A stretch of DNA of 50,756 nucleotides from NCBI GenBank assembly GCA_022745215.1, contig JAIIWC010000005.1:1-50756 (forward strand), written 5' to 3'. The position numbers and the translations under genes are program-made. The notes below the pieces were generated by a model. That model was not told the DNA's origin, made no database searches, and was given only the letters and a program-made list of their open reading frames with translations. The stretch is from Collinsella sp. (GTDB lineage: Bacteria > Actinomycetota > Coriobacteriia > Coriobacteriales > Coriobacteriaceae). Below, one piece after another: positions 33,063-42,030 of the stretch (position 1 is the stretch's first letter; each line of letters begins with the position of its first letter).

Positions 33063-35038
33063 TGGTCGCGCCTCCATTCAAGGAAGGCATCGGCTATTGC
33101 TATCGTCTCGTCATCCACCACACGCTCCGTCGAAGTGTGGCCGCTCTCCTCCTCGGAGCCCACCTTGCCTGTCACCGCGGTGGTCTGCTCCCGCACGATT
33201 GGGTAACCGTTGTCGTCGCGCACATAGGTGGTCTGTCCGCGCTTGTCGTGCCCCACGTGGTCGCAGATGGCCATGAACATCTTGTAATCCTGGAAGGTGC
33301 CGTCCTTGCAGTACGCCTCTTCCTCTCTGTCCCAGCGCCGCAGCACAAGGACGGATGTCTGTACGCCCACGTTGGGCTGGAAGGCGTCGGGGTGCATGTC
33401 CACCGAGCCCAGGATCTGCGCGTGGCGTAAAATCCACTGGCGCACGTAGCCGAGGCCTGGATTGCCCAGGATGCCATTGGGAATGACGAGCGCCGCTACG
33501 CCCACGCCAGGCTCAAGCAGGCGGACGCATCGCTCGATGAAGAGGATCTCGGGCGGCTGGGATGAGAAGAGCTTAGGTTCCATCCTCCACTCGGCATCTT
33601 CCTCGGACCACGACCAGGTGTGTCCAAGGTCGAAGGATTCCAGAATCGCCGGGTCTTCGATGGGAATCTTGGAGCCAAAAGGCGGGTTGGTCATAATCGC
33701 CGTAACTCCGTGCCCCGGCTGCAGCGCTTTATTTGCCGCGACGTCGGCGGCGTCCAGGCGCAGCGCCTTCTGCAGCTTGGGTTCAAAGCCCGAGAACGGC
33801 TCGAGCGAGTTTGCGTGGAACAGCTGCCCTGTGCCGTCGTTGTTCATGACCATGTTCATCTTGGAAGCGCGCACCAAGATGGGGTCAAAATCGATGCCCA
33901 CGATGTGCTTGGACAGGAACTCGCGTTTGCGCGCGATCAGCGCCTCCTGCTTGGCGGTCTTGCTGCGTCCGCTCGCGTCGACGGAGTCGCCGATTTTCTC
34001 GAGCACATAGTTCATGGCCGTGACCAAAAACCCGCAGGTGCCCATGGCTGGGTCAAGGATGACGTCGTTTTCGGACGGGTCGACCATCCGCACCATCATG
34101 TGACACATGTTGCGTGGTGTGAAGAATTGACCCTTGTCGCCGCGCAGGTTGGAACCCACGATTGTCTCGTACGCGTGCCCCTTAACGTCCACGTCACTCT
34201 CGAGCAGGGAATACATTTGCAGCTGCGCCACGATGTAGGCGAGCACATCGTCGGTTAATGCGATGCGTTCGTCGGCCTTGAAGATTGTCTCGTACGACTG
34301 CTTGACGCTTCCGAAGAGTGCCTCGATGCGCTTGCGGCACTTCTTCTTGCCCGCGGCGCCCTGGCGTTCGGTCGGCGTGATGTAGAACGTCGGCGTCTCG
34401 GAGTCGCGCTCATCCTGAATTTTGCAGAATATGATCTTGAGCAGCTCAAGGAATGCCTCGGCCTTTTGGATCCCTTGGTTTCCGGCGATGTAGTTGTGGC
34501 AGCGGCGGAACGAGTACAGCAGCGAGTCGCTGGCGGCGGGGCGCAGTTGGTCGAAGCGCGGCGCGTCGTCGGGCACCTCGCCGCCGGCATGTGGCAGGTC
34601 GGGCACGGCCTCGGGGCCGCGCTTGCCAGCATCGTCCACCACGTAACGGAAGGTAAGCAGCTCGTCGCCGTTGGTCCACATGCCGTAGGTAGAATTCATG
34701 CAGGCAGACGCATAGGAATGCATCTGGTCCACGCCGTCTTTCTTGCCCTTTGCCTTGGTCTTGGGGTCTTTGCACTCGACGATGATGTAGATGTTCTCTT
34801 GGGTGTGGGTCTTGTTGGGTTCCCATATGGCGATATCGACCGCCTTGCGGTTGCTGCCAAATTTAATCGACTCCTCGACCCCGATCTGCTCCTTCTTGTA
34901 GCCATACTCACGAACGAGGGACTTCAAGATTTCCTGGCGCACACGCTCCTCGGGGGTGTCCCTGCGCTGTGTCACACCGTCGATGAAGTCCAGTATGGTC
35001 TCCGGCTGGATGATCGAAGCTTTGCTCACTTGCGACAT
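33059..35038 (-). CDS. Nuclease-methyltransferase fusion, BcgI-like R-M subunit
   Basis: A 659-residue protein. The N-terminal domain (about 30-130) looks like an HsdR-N/PD-(D/E)xK nuclease: Asp68 in AVDIAIWEP and Glu88-Cys-Lys90 in YIIVECKDPK. The middle and C-terminal parts are an N6-adenine methylase: SAM motif ILDPAMGTCGFL (about 327-338) and catalytic NPPF (451-454). No helicase/translocase subunit (full HsdR) is encoded next to it. One polypeptide with cleavage and methylation plus a separate S subunit is the Type IIB (BcgI) arrangement. The start forms TAATG with the small upstream gene. Sequence beyond the methylase core (FQDYKMFMAICDHVGHDKRG) is usual for HsdM-like proteins. Confidence 0.85.
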   Translation of the reverse strand: MSQVSKASIIQPETILDFIDGVTQRRDTPEERVRQEILKSLVREYGYKKEQIGVEESIKFGSNRKAVDIAIWEPNKTHTQENIYIIVECKDPKTKAKGKKDGVDQMHSYASACMNSTYGMWTNGDELLTFRYVVDDAGKRGPEAVPDLPHAGGEVPDDAPRFDQLRPAASDSLLYSFRRCHNYIAGNQGIQKAEAFLELLKIIFCKIQDERDSETPTFYITPTERQGAAGKKKCRKRIEALFGSVKQSYETIFKADERIALTDDVLAYIVAQLQMYSLLESDVDVKGHAYETIVGSNLRGDKGQFFTPRNMCHMMVRMVDPSENDVILDPAMGTCGFLVTAMNYVLEKIGDSVDASGRSKTAKQEALIARKREFLSKHIVGIDFDPILVRASKMNMVMNNDGTGQLFHANSLEPFSGFEPKLQKALRLDAADVAANKALQPGHGVTAIMTNPPFGSKIPIEDPAILESFDLGHTWSWSEEDAEWRMEPKLFSSQPPEILFIERCVRLLEPGVGVAALVIPNGILGNPGLGYVRQWILRHAQILGSVDMHPDAFQPNVGVQTSVLVLRRWDREEEAYCKDGTFQDYKMFMAICDHVGHDKRGQTTYVRDDNGYPIVREQTTAVTGKVGSEEESGHTSTERVVDDETIAIADAFLEWRRDQ

Positions 35039-35265
35039 TACGATTCCGTCCTTCCAACCTTGGCGTTGGTATCAACGCGTGCGGGGCCGTCCGATGCGCC
35101 GCCCATCTCGCGGCTAATCAAATCTTTAAGAAACCCCTGTTTGTTCTCCTGCGCAGAGAGGAATGACCAGATCTCCTCTTCGGCGGGATAGAACCGCAGA
35201 CAGAACTGCTGGGTCTTGTCGTGCTTGTACTTACGATCAGCCCGCTTTTGAGCTTCTGACGGCAT
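35038..35265 (-). CDS. Small ribbon-helix-helix-like regulator of the R-M operon
   Basis: A 75-residue, charged protein (ADRKYKHDKTQQFCLRFYPA then a helical EEEIWSFLSAQENKQGFLKDLI). The ATG at 35265 follows GGGAGG; the longer frame from 35283 would contain that site. The pattern of a basic start, a short strand (FCLRFYP) and two helices resembles small RHH DNA-binding proteins seen with mobile elements. It is the first gene of the R-M operon, downstream of a palindrome-covered promoter, so control of R-M expression is a reasonable inference. Confidence 0.6.
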   Translation of the reverse strand: MPSEAQKRADRKYKHDKTQQFCLRFYPAEEEIWSFLSAQENKQGFLKDLISREMGGASDGPARVDTNAKVGRTES

Positions 35266-35304
35266 GACACCTCCCAAGGACATAGCTTAGTCATAATAGG
35301 AATT

Positions 35305-35333
35305 AGTATAGGTCTATACCTAGATATAGACAA
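35305..35333 (-). promoter_or_regulatory. Promoter and palindromic operator of the R-M operon
   Basis: On the minus strand TTGTCT (35328-35333) and TATACT (35305-35310) are 17 bp apart. The inverted repeat GTCTATA-N6-TATAGAC (35312-35331) lies over the spacer and part of the -35. This is the classic position for a repressor, plausibly the small protein at 35038-35265. Confidence 0.7.
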
Positions 35334-35473
35334 GCGAAATATCGCGAATCAGCAGGTAAGGGGTGATTTTTAATTAAAGAAAAAGAAGCCAACAAATATA
35401 ATAACGGCCTCTAAGACGTTGGGCGTTTTTACGGTTGAGGAAGGTAGAACTTGAGAAATGGTCCGTCATGAGC

Positions 35474-35515
35474 GCTCCCTGCCGCTCATGCATGGAGTGG
35501 CAGGGAGCTATTTTT
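35474..35515 (+). terminator. Orphan rightward terminator
   Basis: GCTCCCTGCC / GGCAGGGAGC form a 10-bp perfect stem with a 15-nt loop, followed by TATTTTT. No rightward gene lies upstream within 4 kb. It may end a small RNA from the 35334-35473 interval or be left from a deleted gene. The remaining spacer to 35725 holds short, unconvincing frames only. Confidence 0.65.
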
Positions 35516-35725
35516 GTTGTATGAGACTGCCGTCTCGCGAGGTCGCAATGCCCGATTGGGTGTCGACTTCAGTTGGATCAACCATATGCGCTGTTGCCTG
35601 ACGCTGTGCGATGCCAGGCGACGAAGGATGTGTCCTATCACGACTGGCAGTCAGGCACATTCTGGGCTAGTTGCGCACTTGGCTTGGAATGTGCTTGGTT
35701 GGCAGTATCGAAATCGCGAGTCGTA

Positions 35726-37399
35726 TCACTCGGTTATGTGCCACTCGGCAGCCGAAGTGCTTCCGGCGTTGGTAATGCGACCCGCCTTCCGTAGGCTTTG
35801 GAGCAGATAGCTTACATGGTCGCCTTTCTGCTTGGCCGTAAGGTGTGCCGGCAAGGCATGATCCAGGCCCGCGATGATTTCTGCTCTCGAGCATGGGCGC
35901 ACGCGCAGGAGTTCCAAGATCAGTTCCTTGAAGACGCTGTTGTCTACGCCTTTGTTTCGCACATACTCGCTGTGGGCACCGGTGGCCGCTGCCACCTCGG
36001 CTGAGACCGTCAGTTTGGGGTAACGGCCTCTAACTAGGCCCTGTTCATGAAGTAGGCGCGACTGTTCTTTTGTGACGGGCAACCCCTTCTGAACGAGGTC
36101 CAACAGCAGCACTGTCACCAAATCAAGATTTCGATTGCTTGCGAGAAGTCGAGAATAGTCCTCGTTGAGAACCGTACCGTACAGCGTTACGGCAACGCGC
36201 CCAATCTCAGATAGATCGTAGGTGGGCATTGGTAATAGGCGGTTGCGCTGAATGTCGAAGACGTTGCGAATGCCTATGGCGTTGCGGTCCATCATGCCTG
36301 TTTTGTTCATGGCGCTTGAAAGCAGGGGGTTACGGTAGTAGGGCGGTTTGTAGCCGCTCGCGAGCGCGTTCTCTATCGTCTCGGGGATAAAAGTACCCTC
36401 GTTCTTGAATACAAGCTTATCCTCATACTCGAGGACGTTGATCTTTCCCGACATCCTGAAATCTTGATGTGCAATAGCGTTGTGGAGGAGTTCTCGAATG
36501 ACTTCTGGGCTGTAGCGATGCGCTTCGGTGGGGAACAGTGTCTCTTCGCGGTCGAAGAAACGATACTTTTCGTTTCTAATCTTTCCCAGGATACGATCGA
36601 CCTGCAGAATGAAGGGTGGCTCAAAATGTTCATAGGCCATAGTGGAGCCATCGCTCGCGTAGAGCGTCCAAGTGATGCGCGGCTCGATACCACCCAGGAA
36701 GACACTCGATTCCGGTTTGCCCAGAAGAACGAGCGCCGCATTGCTCACGTGGCCGTGGATTACAAGCGCCATCTTGCTGAGGATGGATTCTTCATCGAGG
36801 CTGCGAACGGCGGGCTGGCTTTCTCCGAACTTTTCGACGAATTTGGAGCACGCAAAGCTAACTGCCTCTGGATCAAGGTCATCGAGGTTTGCCTCGTAGG
36901 CAATCTGACGCGACCAGTCGGGTCGACTCTGCCCGTAGATGGCGTCGAGTTTGAACTTGGGCATCTCTACGAGGGATTCATTCTCACGTGACCAGGGGAT
37001 TCCGTGCCAAGTCGTTGGCGTTGCGAAGCTGCCAGCCGGTATCTGGAAAGCAATGACTCTCTTGCCATCAACCTCAAACTCGTAAATCTCTTCGAAAGTC
37101 ATGCCGTTATTTGTGTATTGGGCGATCTCGTGCTTTAGGCGTCGCAGGCCGACGCTTGGCGTTTGGGATTCTTTACGGTAAGCGGTCCCCTTTATTTGGC
37201 GATCGTTTGAAATGCCAAAGAAAAGCCATCCGCACTCTGCCTTGCGCAAATTGGCCTCATTGCTGAGGGCGGAGAAATACCTGCCAATGTCCTCGAAATC
37301 ATAGTTCTGCTTTGCTGCCTTGTATTCGACGACCTCGGTCTCGACGTCGGCAATGATGCGCAGAAGCAAGGAGGGCATCTCGCTTGTTTTCCGTATCAT
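35726..37399 (-). CDS. Schlafen/AlbA_2-domain ATP-binding regulator
   Basis: A 557-residue protein. Residues about 15-150 are an AlbA_2 (divergent AAA_4, Schlafen-like) domain with EVVEYKAAK, FSALSNEANLRKAECGWLFFGI and the GxPWSREN segment. Residues about 290-400 match the C-terminal ATP-binding part often found with it (SPEVIRELLHNAIAHQDFRMSG, then KLVFKNEGTF). The last 120 residues include a helix-turn-helix-like stretch (RPCSRAEIIAGLDHALPAHLT). Such proteins are common on mobile elements and near restriction systems; some act in phage defence, others as transcription regulators. GGAG precedes the ATG by 4 bp. Its upstream region carries five CTAATGTAATT-type boxes. Confidence 0.82.
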   Translation of the reverse strand: MIRKTSEMPSLLLRIIADVETEVVEYKAAKQNYDFEDIGRYFSALSNEANLRKAECGWLFFGISNDRQIKGTAYRKESQTPSVGLRRLKHEIAQYTNNGMTFEEIYEFEVDGKRVIAFQIPAGSFATPTTWHGIPWSRENESLVEMPKFKLDAIYGQSRPDWSRQIAYEANLDDLDPEAVSFACSKFVEKFGESQPAVRSLDEESILSKMALVIHGHVSNAALVLLGKPESSVFLGGIEPRITWTLYASDGSTMAYEHFEPPFILQVDRILGKIRNEKYRFFDREETLFPTEAHRYSPEVIRELLHNAIAHQDFRMSGKINVLEYEDKLVFKNEGTFIPETIENALASGYKPPYYRNPLLSSAMNKTGMMDRNAIGIRNVFDIQRNRLLPMPTYDLSEIGRVAVTLYGTVLNEDYSRLLASNRNLDLVTVLLLDLVQKGLPVTKEQSRLLHEQGLVRGRYPKLTVSAEVAAATGAHSEYVRNKGVDNSVFKELILELLRVRPCSRAEIIAGLDHALPAHLTAKQKGDHVSYLLQSLRKAGRITNAGSTSAAEWHITE

Positions 37400-37410
37400 G
37401 GCACTCCATA

Positions 37411-37634
37411 TAATGTAATTCGATTAGCAACTAATGTAATTATAGCTCTCGCTACATTAGTCAGTCGCACATAAGACTGTAGACCAGCTGTGAGCTCATA
37501 TATTTCAATGTATATAATGTTTGCGCTTTCCATTGACCTTGCAGGGCAGCTGCCAGGGGAAACGGCAAACGGTACGTCTCCTTCTAATGTAATTTTACAT
37601 GTAGCTTCGCAGATGGCGACTGAAATTACATTAG
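37411..37634. repeat. Five CTAATGTAATT boxes upstream of the Schlafen-like gene
   Basis: Copies lie at 37411-37420 (plus, TAATGTAATT), 37431-37441 (plus), 37452-37460 (minus, CTAATGTAG), 37584-37594 (plus) and 37624-37634 (minus). The last pair and the middle pair form inverted repeats. A TATAAT -10 on the minus strand (37439-37444) overlaps the second box, so a bound protein could block the promoter of the gene at 35726-37399. The rest of the 37400-37797 spacer shows no credible gene. Confidence 0.65.
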
Positions 37635-37797
37635 TTCACGGAACTATTGCCGCTTGCTGCGGTGACACCGCAGCCCATTTACGTTGCCCGCTCCAATTCC
37701 AAAATGTTAGGTTAATGCCTGCTGCCCATACTCGCGCCCGCGCACGGTACAATGGTTGGGTTACGACCAACGTGCCAATAACCAAAAAGGAGCCGCT

Positions 37798-39144
37798 ATG
37801 ATCGATCGCTATACCCGCCCGGAGATGGGACACATCTTCTCCCTCGAGAGCAAGTACGCCATTTGGCAGGAGATCGAGGTCCTGGCCTGCGAGGCTCAGG
37901 CGGAGCTCGGCAAGATCGGTATTTCCAAAGACGAGGCCCAGTGGATCCGTGACCACGCCAACTTTGAGAAGGCAAAGGTCGACGAGATCGAGGAGGTCAC
38001 GCGCCACGATGTCATCGCCTTCCTGACCAACATGAAGGAGTACATCGACGCTGACGTTCCCGAGGGCGAGCCCAAGCCCAGCCGCTGGGTTCACTACGGC
38101 ATGACCAGCTCCGACCTGGGCGATACGGCTCTGTGCTATCAGCTCACTCAGGCCTGCGATCTGATTATCGAGGACGTTAAGAAGCTCGGCGAGATCTGCA
38201 AGCGTCGTGCCTTCGAGGAGCGCAACACGCTCTGCGCCGGCCGCACCCATGGCATCCATGCCGAGCCGATGACTTTCGGTATGAAGTTTGGCTCTTGGGC
38301 CTGGGAGCTCAAGCGCGATCTGGACCGTCTTGAGGACGCTCGCAAGAACGTTGCCTTCGGTGCCATCTCGGGCGCTGTCGGCACCTACAGCTCTATTGAG
38401 CCGTTCGTGGAGGAGTATGTCTGCGAGCATCTGGGTCTGGTCCACGATCCACTGTCCACGCAGGTCATCAGCCGTGACCACCACGCCTACCTTGCCGGCG
38501 TGCTCGCTACCACGGCAGCTACCTGCGAGCGCATTGCGACCGAGGTTCGCAACCTGCAGAAGACCGATACGCTCGAGGCAGAGGAGCCGTTCCGCAAGGG
38601 TCAAAAGGGCAGCTCCGCCATGCCACACAAGCGCAACCCCATCACTATGGAGAAGGTCTGCGGCCTGTCGCGCATCGTCAAGTCCAACGCCCAGGTCGCC
38701 TTCGACAACGTTGCCCTGTGGCACGAGCGCGACATTTCGCACTCCTCTGCCGAGCGCGTCGCCCAGGCCGACAGCTTCATCGCCCTTGACCACATGTTCC
38801 AGTGTCTCATCCGCGTCATCGACGGCCTGCAGCTGTACCCTGCCCGCATGATGGCCAATCTCAACAAGACCCGCGGCCTCATCTTCTCCTCCAAGGTGCT
38901 GCTGGCTCTTGTCGACACGGGCATCACCCGCGAGGATGCCTATGCCATCGTGCAGGAAAACGCCATGGCCACGTGGCACGAGGTGCAGGATTGCGTCTCC
39001 GGTCCTACCTTTAAGGAGCGCCTCGAGGCCGATCCGCGCTGCACCGTCAGCCAGGAGAAGCTCGACGAGATTTTTGACCCGTGGGACTTCCTCACCCGCA
39101 TCGACACGGTCTTCGACCGTCTGGAGCAGTTGAGCTTCGAATAA
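37798..39144 (+). CDS. purB: Adenylosuccinate lyase
   Basis: Catalyses two beta-eliminations in purine synthesis: SAICAR to AICAR plus fumarate, and adenylosuccinate to AMP. The ATG follows AAAAAGGAG; an in-frame upstream ATG (37756) lacks such a site. Superfamily signature SSAMPHKRNP (with the flexible catalytic loop) and the RTHGIHAEPMTFG segment with the catalytic His are present. The 448 residues are typical. TACAAT at 37748-37753 could be its -10, but no -35 matches. It marks the right border of the island; purC lies 7 kb on. Confidence 0.96.
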   Translation: MIDRYTRPEMGHIFSLESKYAIWQEIEVLACEAQAELGKIGISKDEAQWIRDHANFEKAKVDEIEEVTRHDVIAFLTNMKEYIDADVPEGEPKPSRWVHYGMTSSDLGDTALCYQLTQACDLIIEDVKKLGEICKRRAFEERNTLCAGRTHGIHAEPMTFGMKFGSWAWELKRDLDRLEDARKNVAFGAISGAVGTYSSIEPFVEEYVCEHLGLVHDPLSTQVISRDHHAYLAGVLATTAATCERIATEVRNLQKTDTLEAEEPFRKGQKGSSAMPHKRNPITMEKVCGLSRIVKSNAQVAFDNVALWHERDISHSSAERVAQADSFIALDHMFQCLIRVIDGLQLYPARMMANLNKTRGLIFSSKVLLALVDTGITREDAYAIVQENAMATWHEVQDCVSGPTFKERLEADPRCTVSQEKLDEIFDPWDFLTRIDTVFDRLEQLSFE

Positions 39145-39187
39145 CGTCGGTGTAATTCGACCGCTTGCGGATGCATTTCAACCATTG

Positions 39188-39220
39188 GCGCCTTGCCCAT
39201 CTTGGGTGAGGCGCTTTTTT
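39188..39220 (+). terminator. Terminator after purB
   Basis: GCGCCTTGCCCA pairs with TGGGTGAGGCGC around a short loop, followed by six T residues. Confidence 0.9.
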
Positions 39221-39248
39221 CGTTGCTGCGGCAGCCCCCGGTAATAAA

Positions 39249-40121
39249 ATGAACCTCTACTGCCATTTCGATGAAAAGAGGCGCGTGCCTAGACGTATTA
39301 AACGAGTCGTCATTGTCTCGTTCGCGCTCATAGTTCTTGTTGCTGCCTGTACGGCCGTCCTGACGTATACCGATCGAAATAGTTCTTCCTCGCCGAGTAC
39401 GGCTGACGAGGATCTCCCTGTGCTCAAAATTGGCGTTACGGATAACGACCCCTATGTATATGTCGATACCACAGGCGATTACGCCGGTATCGATATCGAT
39501 ATCGCCCGCGAGGCGTGTGAACGTGCGGGGCTCAAGCCGCAGTTTGTCGATATTGACTGGAACGATCGCGACCGGCTGCTCAAAAATGGTGATATCGATT
39601 GCCTATGGTGCGACTATTCGCCCTGTTATCGCGAGGATAAGTATTACTGGACCGAGCCGTATCTAACCGTAACGGTCTCGGTTGCCGCCAAGAAAGCGAG
39701 TGGTATCAAGTCCTTGGCGCATCTCGATGGAAGTAGGACCATTGCGGTGATTGCGGGCTCGGTGAGTGAACGTCGATTGCTTGCGGGGGATCTGGGAATC
39801 TCGCCGGACGTGCACATCAAATCATATGGCTCTGCCGAGCTCTGCAAAGCCGCTCTAGCCAAAGGATATGTGGACTGCTGGATGGCGGACGTACAGCCGC
39901 TTGATCGACTCGTTGCCCAGTACCCCGGCCTTTATCGCGTGTTCGCTGACAACGTTATGACGGTTGACCTGGGTGTCGCGTTTGAGAACAGCTATGAAGG
40001 ACCGGTCGTAAAGGATCTCAATACCGCGCTGTTCGACATGGATCGAGATGGCACGATTGACCGTATTGTGGGCAATTACAAGGCGGGAGCGACGACGAGT
40101 GAGCAAGGAGCGAATTCATGA
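39249..40121 (+). CDS. Solute-binding lipoprotein (SBP_bac_3 type) paired with a GGDEF sensor
   Basis: A 290-residue protein with an N-terminal signal helix (VVIVSFALIVLVAAC; VAAC is a plausible lipobox) and a type 2 periplasmic-binding fold: LKIGVTDNDPYVYVDTTGDYAGIDIDIA, then the hinge parts ADVQPLDRLVA. It has no transporter gene beside it. Its stop overlaps the start of the diguanylate-cyclase gene, so I infer that it senses an extracellular amino acid or similar ligand for that enzyme. The start is uncertain: ATG at 39249 has a poor ribosome-binding site, and a GTG at 39285 after AGAGG is an alternative. Confidence 0.8.
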   Translation: MNLYCHFDEKRRVPRRIKRVVIVSFALIVLVAACTAVLTYTDRNSSSSPSTADEDLPVLKIGVTDNDPYVYVDTTGDYAGIDIDIAREACERAGLKPQFVDIDWNDRDRLLKNGDIDCLWCDYSPCYREDKYYWTEPYLTVTVSVAAKKASGIKSLAHLDGSRTIAVIAGSVSERRLLAGDLGISPDVHIKSYGSAELCKAALAKGYVDCWMADVQPLDRLVAQYPGLYRVFADNVMTVDLGVAFENSYEGPVVKDLNTALFDMDRDGTIDRIVGNYKAGATTSEQGANS

Positions 40122-41917
40122 CAAATGATGAGCGCTTCTTGCACAAAAAGAACCTGGTTGTCATAGTCGTCAGCGTTGTTGCCAGCATTGTCTTGCTGAA
40201 TCTGCTGTTTATGGTCGGCACGCATCGCTGTCTCGATAAAACACTTGGATTCGGTCAAGAGACCGTGGTGTTCTTGGAAAACGCCTGTGAAAAATACGAC
40301 CGATACGAACAAGGCAGAAAAACCGAGGCGACGCACGATTTGCTCGCCGCGGTCGAATCGTTTGCGACGTTCCTGTCCTCTGACCGCGTTGAGGTTAACG
40401 ACGATCTTATCGAGCAATTTGTCCATGCCGAGAACCTTTCGGGGCTGATGGTCATGGACTCCGATGGCCATATGGCTGCCCACTACGACATCGATGGTCG
40501 CGATCCGCTCATGTTGTGGCGAGAGGAGCTGGCCTGTTCGCCGGTCGCATCGATGTATCAAGGTTCCAACGTGTCCTACTCAACTGTCGTTGAGCGCCGC
40601 GGTGTCGTTTTTGCCGTCTGTGCTGTCCCGTATGGCGACGGCGTTGCCCTGGCATACCGCTCATTTGTTTCCGATACGGCGGACGACTATTCATATGCCA
40701 TAGCCGACGTGCTTGCGAACAGCACCTTCCACCAGGGCCCCACGGTGCTTGTTATGGAGGATGCGGAGATTGTCTCATCCAACAGTGCCGATGCCGATGT
40801 GTCGCTCGCCCGACTCCTCACCAGCGCAGGAGTTGAGTGGAAAGACGACGGCCTGACGCGCATCGAATATCGAGGAGACAAATGGTACGCCGTGCGTGCG
40901 GCATACAAGGACTATCGCCTGTTTGCGCTGTATCCCAAAGCGGAGGTCATGTCCGGCAGAGTTTCGTTTGTCGCCGCCGGTGTGTTGGTTTGTCTTGCGT
41001 TTTGGGTTGTGGTGCTGCTAGCGCGAAATATCGTTGACCATCGAAACTTAGCCGAAAAGGATAAACAGCTCGGCATTATCAATGCCATAAGTGCCATCTA
41101 CGACTCGACCTTCCTTTTACATCTCGATACGCTCGAGATCGAGGGAATCAACATGTCGCCGGCGATAGCGAAGATATTTGCCGAACACAGCGAGGCGTAT
41201 GACTTTATGGACACGGTCTGCCGAGATATCGTGAGCCCCGAAAGCCGTGAAGCGGTTGTGGGACTTGTGGATATGAAGACACTTCGGGATCGTATGGAGG
41301 GCGTGCCATACTTGGCCGCCGAGGTGCGAGATTGTCGAGGCGCTTGGTACTCGCTACAGGTTGTCCCCCAGCATCGCGATGAGCAAGGCCGGCTGGAGTC
41401 GGTCGTCGTGGCGACGCACAACATATCGATGGTCAAGCATGCCGAGGAGCTGTCATACCAAGATAAACTGACGGGGCTTCGCAACCGCAACTATCTTGAA
41501 TCGCGCGGAGATAGCCTGGTAAACGAGGACTTGCCCGTGAGCGTGATTATGTTGGACTGCAATTATCTCAAGCGGACCAACGACATCTATGGTCACGAGA
41601 TGGGGGATGAACTGCTGCGACGGACGGCGTCCGTGCTGCGGCGGGTGGCTGGTGCGGATTATCTGCCGATGCGCCTTGGCGGCGACGAGTTTTTGCTGGT
41701 TTGCCCCCATACTGACAACGAGTCTGCGCTCGGGCTGGAACAGGACCTTCGTCTCGGTCTTGCCGCGGTAAGCGATGAGGCCCTGACGGTTAGCGCATCG
41801 ATTGGCGTGGCGACCGTCGAGACGGCTGGAAATACGCTGGCCGATGTATATCGTGCCGCCGACCACAATATGTATCGGGAGAAGCGCACGGTCCACGCAC
41901 AGGGTGCGGACTGCTAA
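40118..41917 (+). CDS. Membrane diguanylate cyclase (Cache-like sensor, PAS, GGDEF)
   Basis: A 599-residue sensor. A first helix (about 12-34) and a second (about 285-305, VSFVAAGVLVCLAFWVVVLLA) enclose an extracellular domain of about 250 residues, probably Cache-like. A PAS-like region (about 320-440) follows. The GGDEF domain (about 445-595) has DKLTGLRNRNYL, DCNYLKRTNDIYGHEMGDELL and an intact LGGDEFLL, so it should make cyclic di-GMP from GTP. The RxxD product-inhibition site is not seen before GGDEF (AGAD at that place). It overlaps the binding-lipoprotein gene by 4 bp. Confidence 0.88.
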   Translation: MTNDERFLHKKNLVVIVVSVVASIVLLNLLFMVGTHRCLDKTLGFGQETVVFLENACEKYDRYEQGRKTEATHDLLAAVESFATFLSSDRVEVNDDLIEQFVHAENLSGLMVMDSDGHMAAHYDIDGRDPLMLWREELACSPVASMYQGSNVSYSTVVERRGVVFAVCAVPYGDGVALAYRSFVSDTADDYSYAIADVLANSTFHQGPTVLVMEDAEIVSSNSADADVSLARLLTSAGVEWKDDGLTRIEYRGDKWYAVRAAYKDYRLFALYPKAEVMSGRVSFVAAGVLVCLAFWVVVLLARNIVDHRNLAEKDKQLGIINAISAIYDSTFLLHLDTLEIEGINMSPAIAKIFAEHSEAYDFMDTVCRDIVSPESREAVVGLVDMKTLRDRMEGVPYLAAEVRDCRGAWYSLQVVPQHRDEQGRLESVVVATHNISMVKHAEELSYQDKLTGLRNRNYLESRGDSLVNEDLPVSVIMLDCNYLKRTNDIYGHEMGDELLRRTASVLRRVAGADYLPMRLGGDEFLLVCPHTDNESALGLEQDLRLGLAAVSDEALTVSASIGVATVETAGNTLADVYRAADHNMYREKRTVHAQGADC

Positions 41918-42030
41918 TCTTGCCCCCACGAGTCCATGCATCGTAGGATGTTGAATCGGTGCTTGCGATAATAAGTCGGCCCAGGCGGGGATAATAGACT
42001 CCTGAAATATCTTTATGAGAGGGGATCTCA

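Noticed and set aside
35514..35810. Rightward frames in the R-M to Schlafen spacer
   Set aside because: They begin within a terminator T-run or lack a ribosome-binding site and overlap the Schlafen-like gene antisense.
37411..37634. CRISPR array
   Set aside because: Repeats are only 9-11 bp, unevenly spaced and in both orientations, and no cas genes are present.
37490..37801. A 103-codon frame before purB
   Set aside because: It crosses the repeated CTAATGTAATT boxes and the purB ribosome-binding site, and its composition is not protein-like.
37636..38979. Leftward 447-codon frame opposite purB
   Set aside because: Antisense of purB, shadow composition, no start context.
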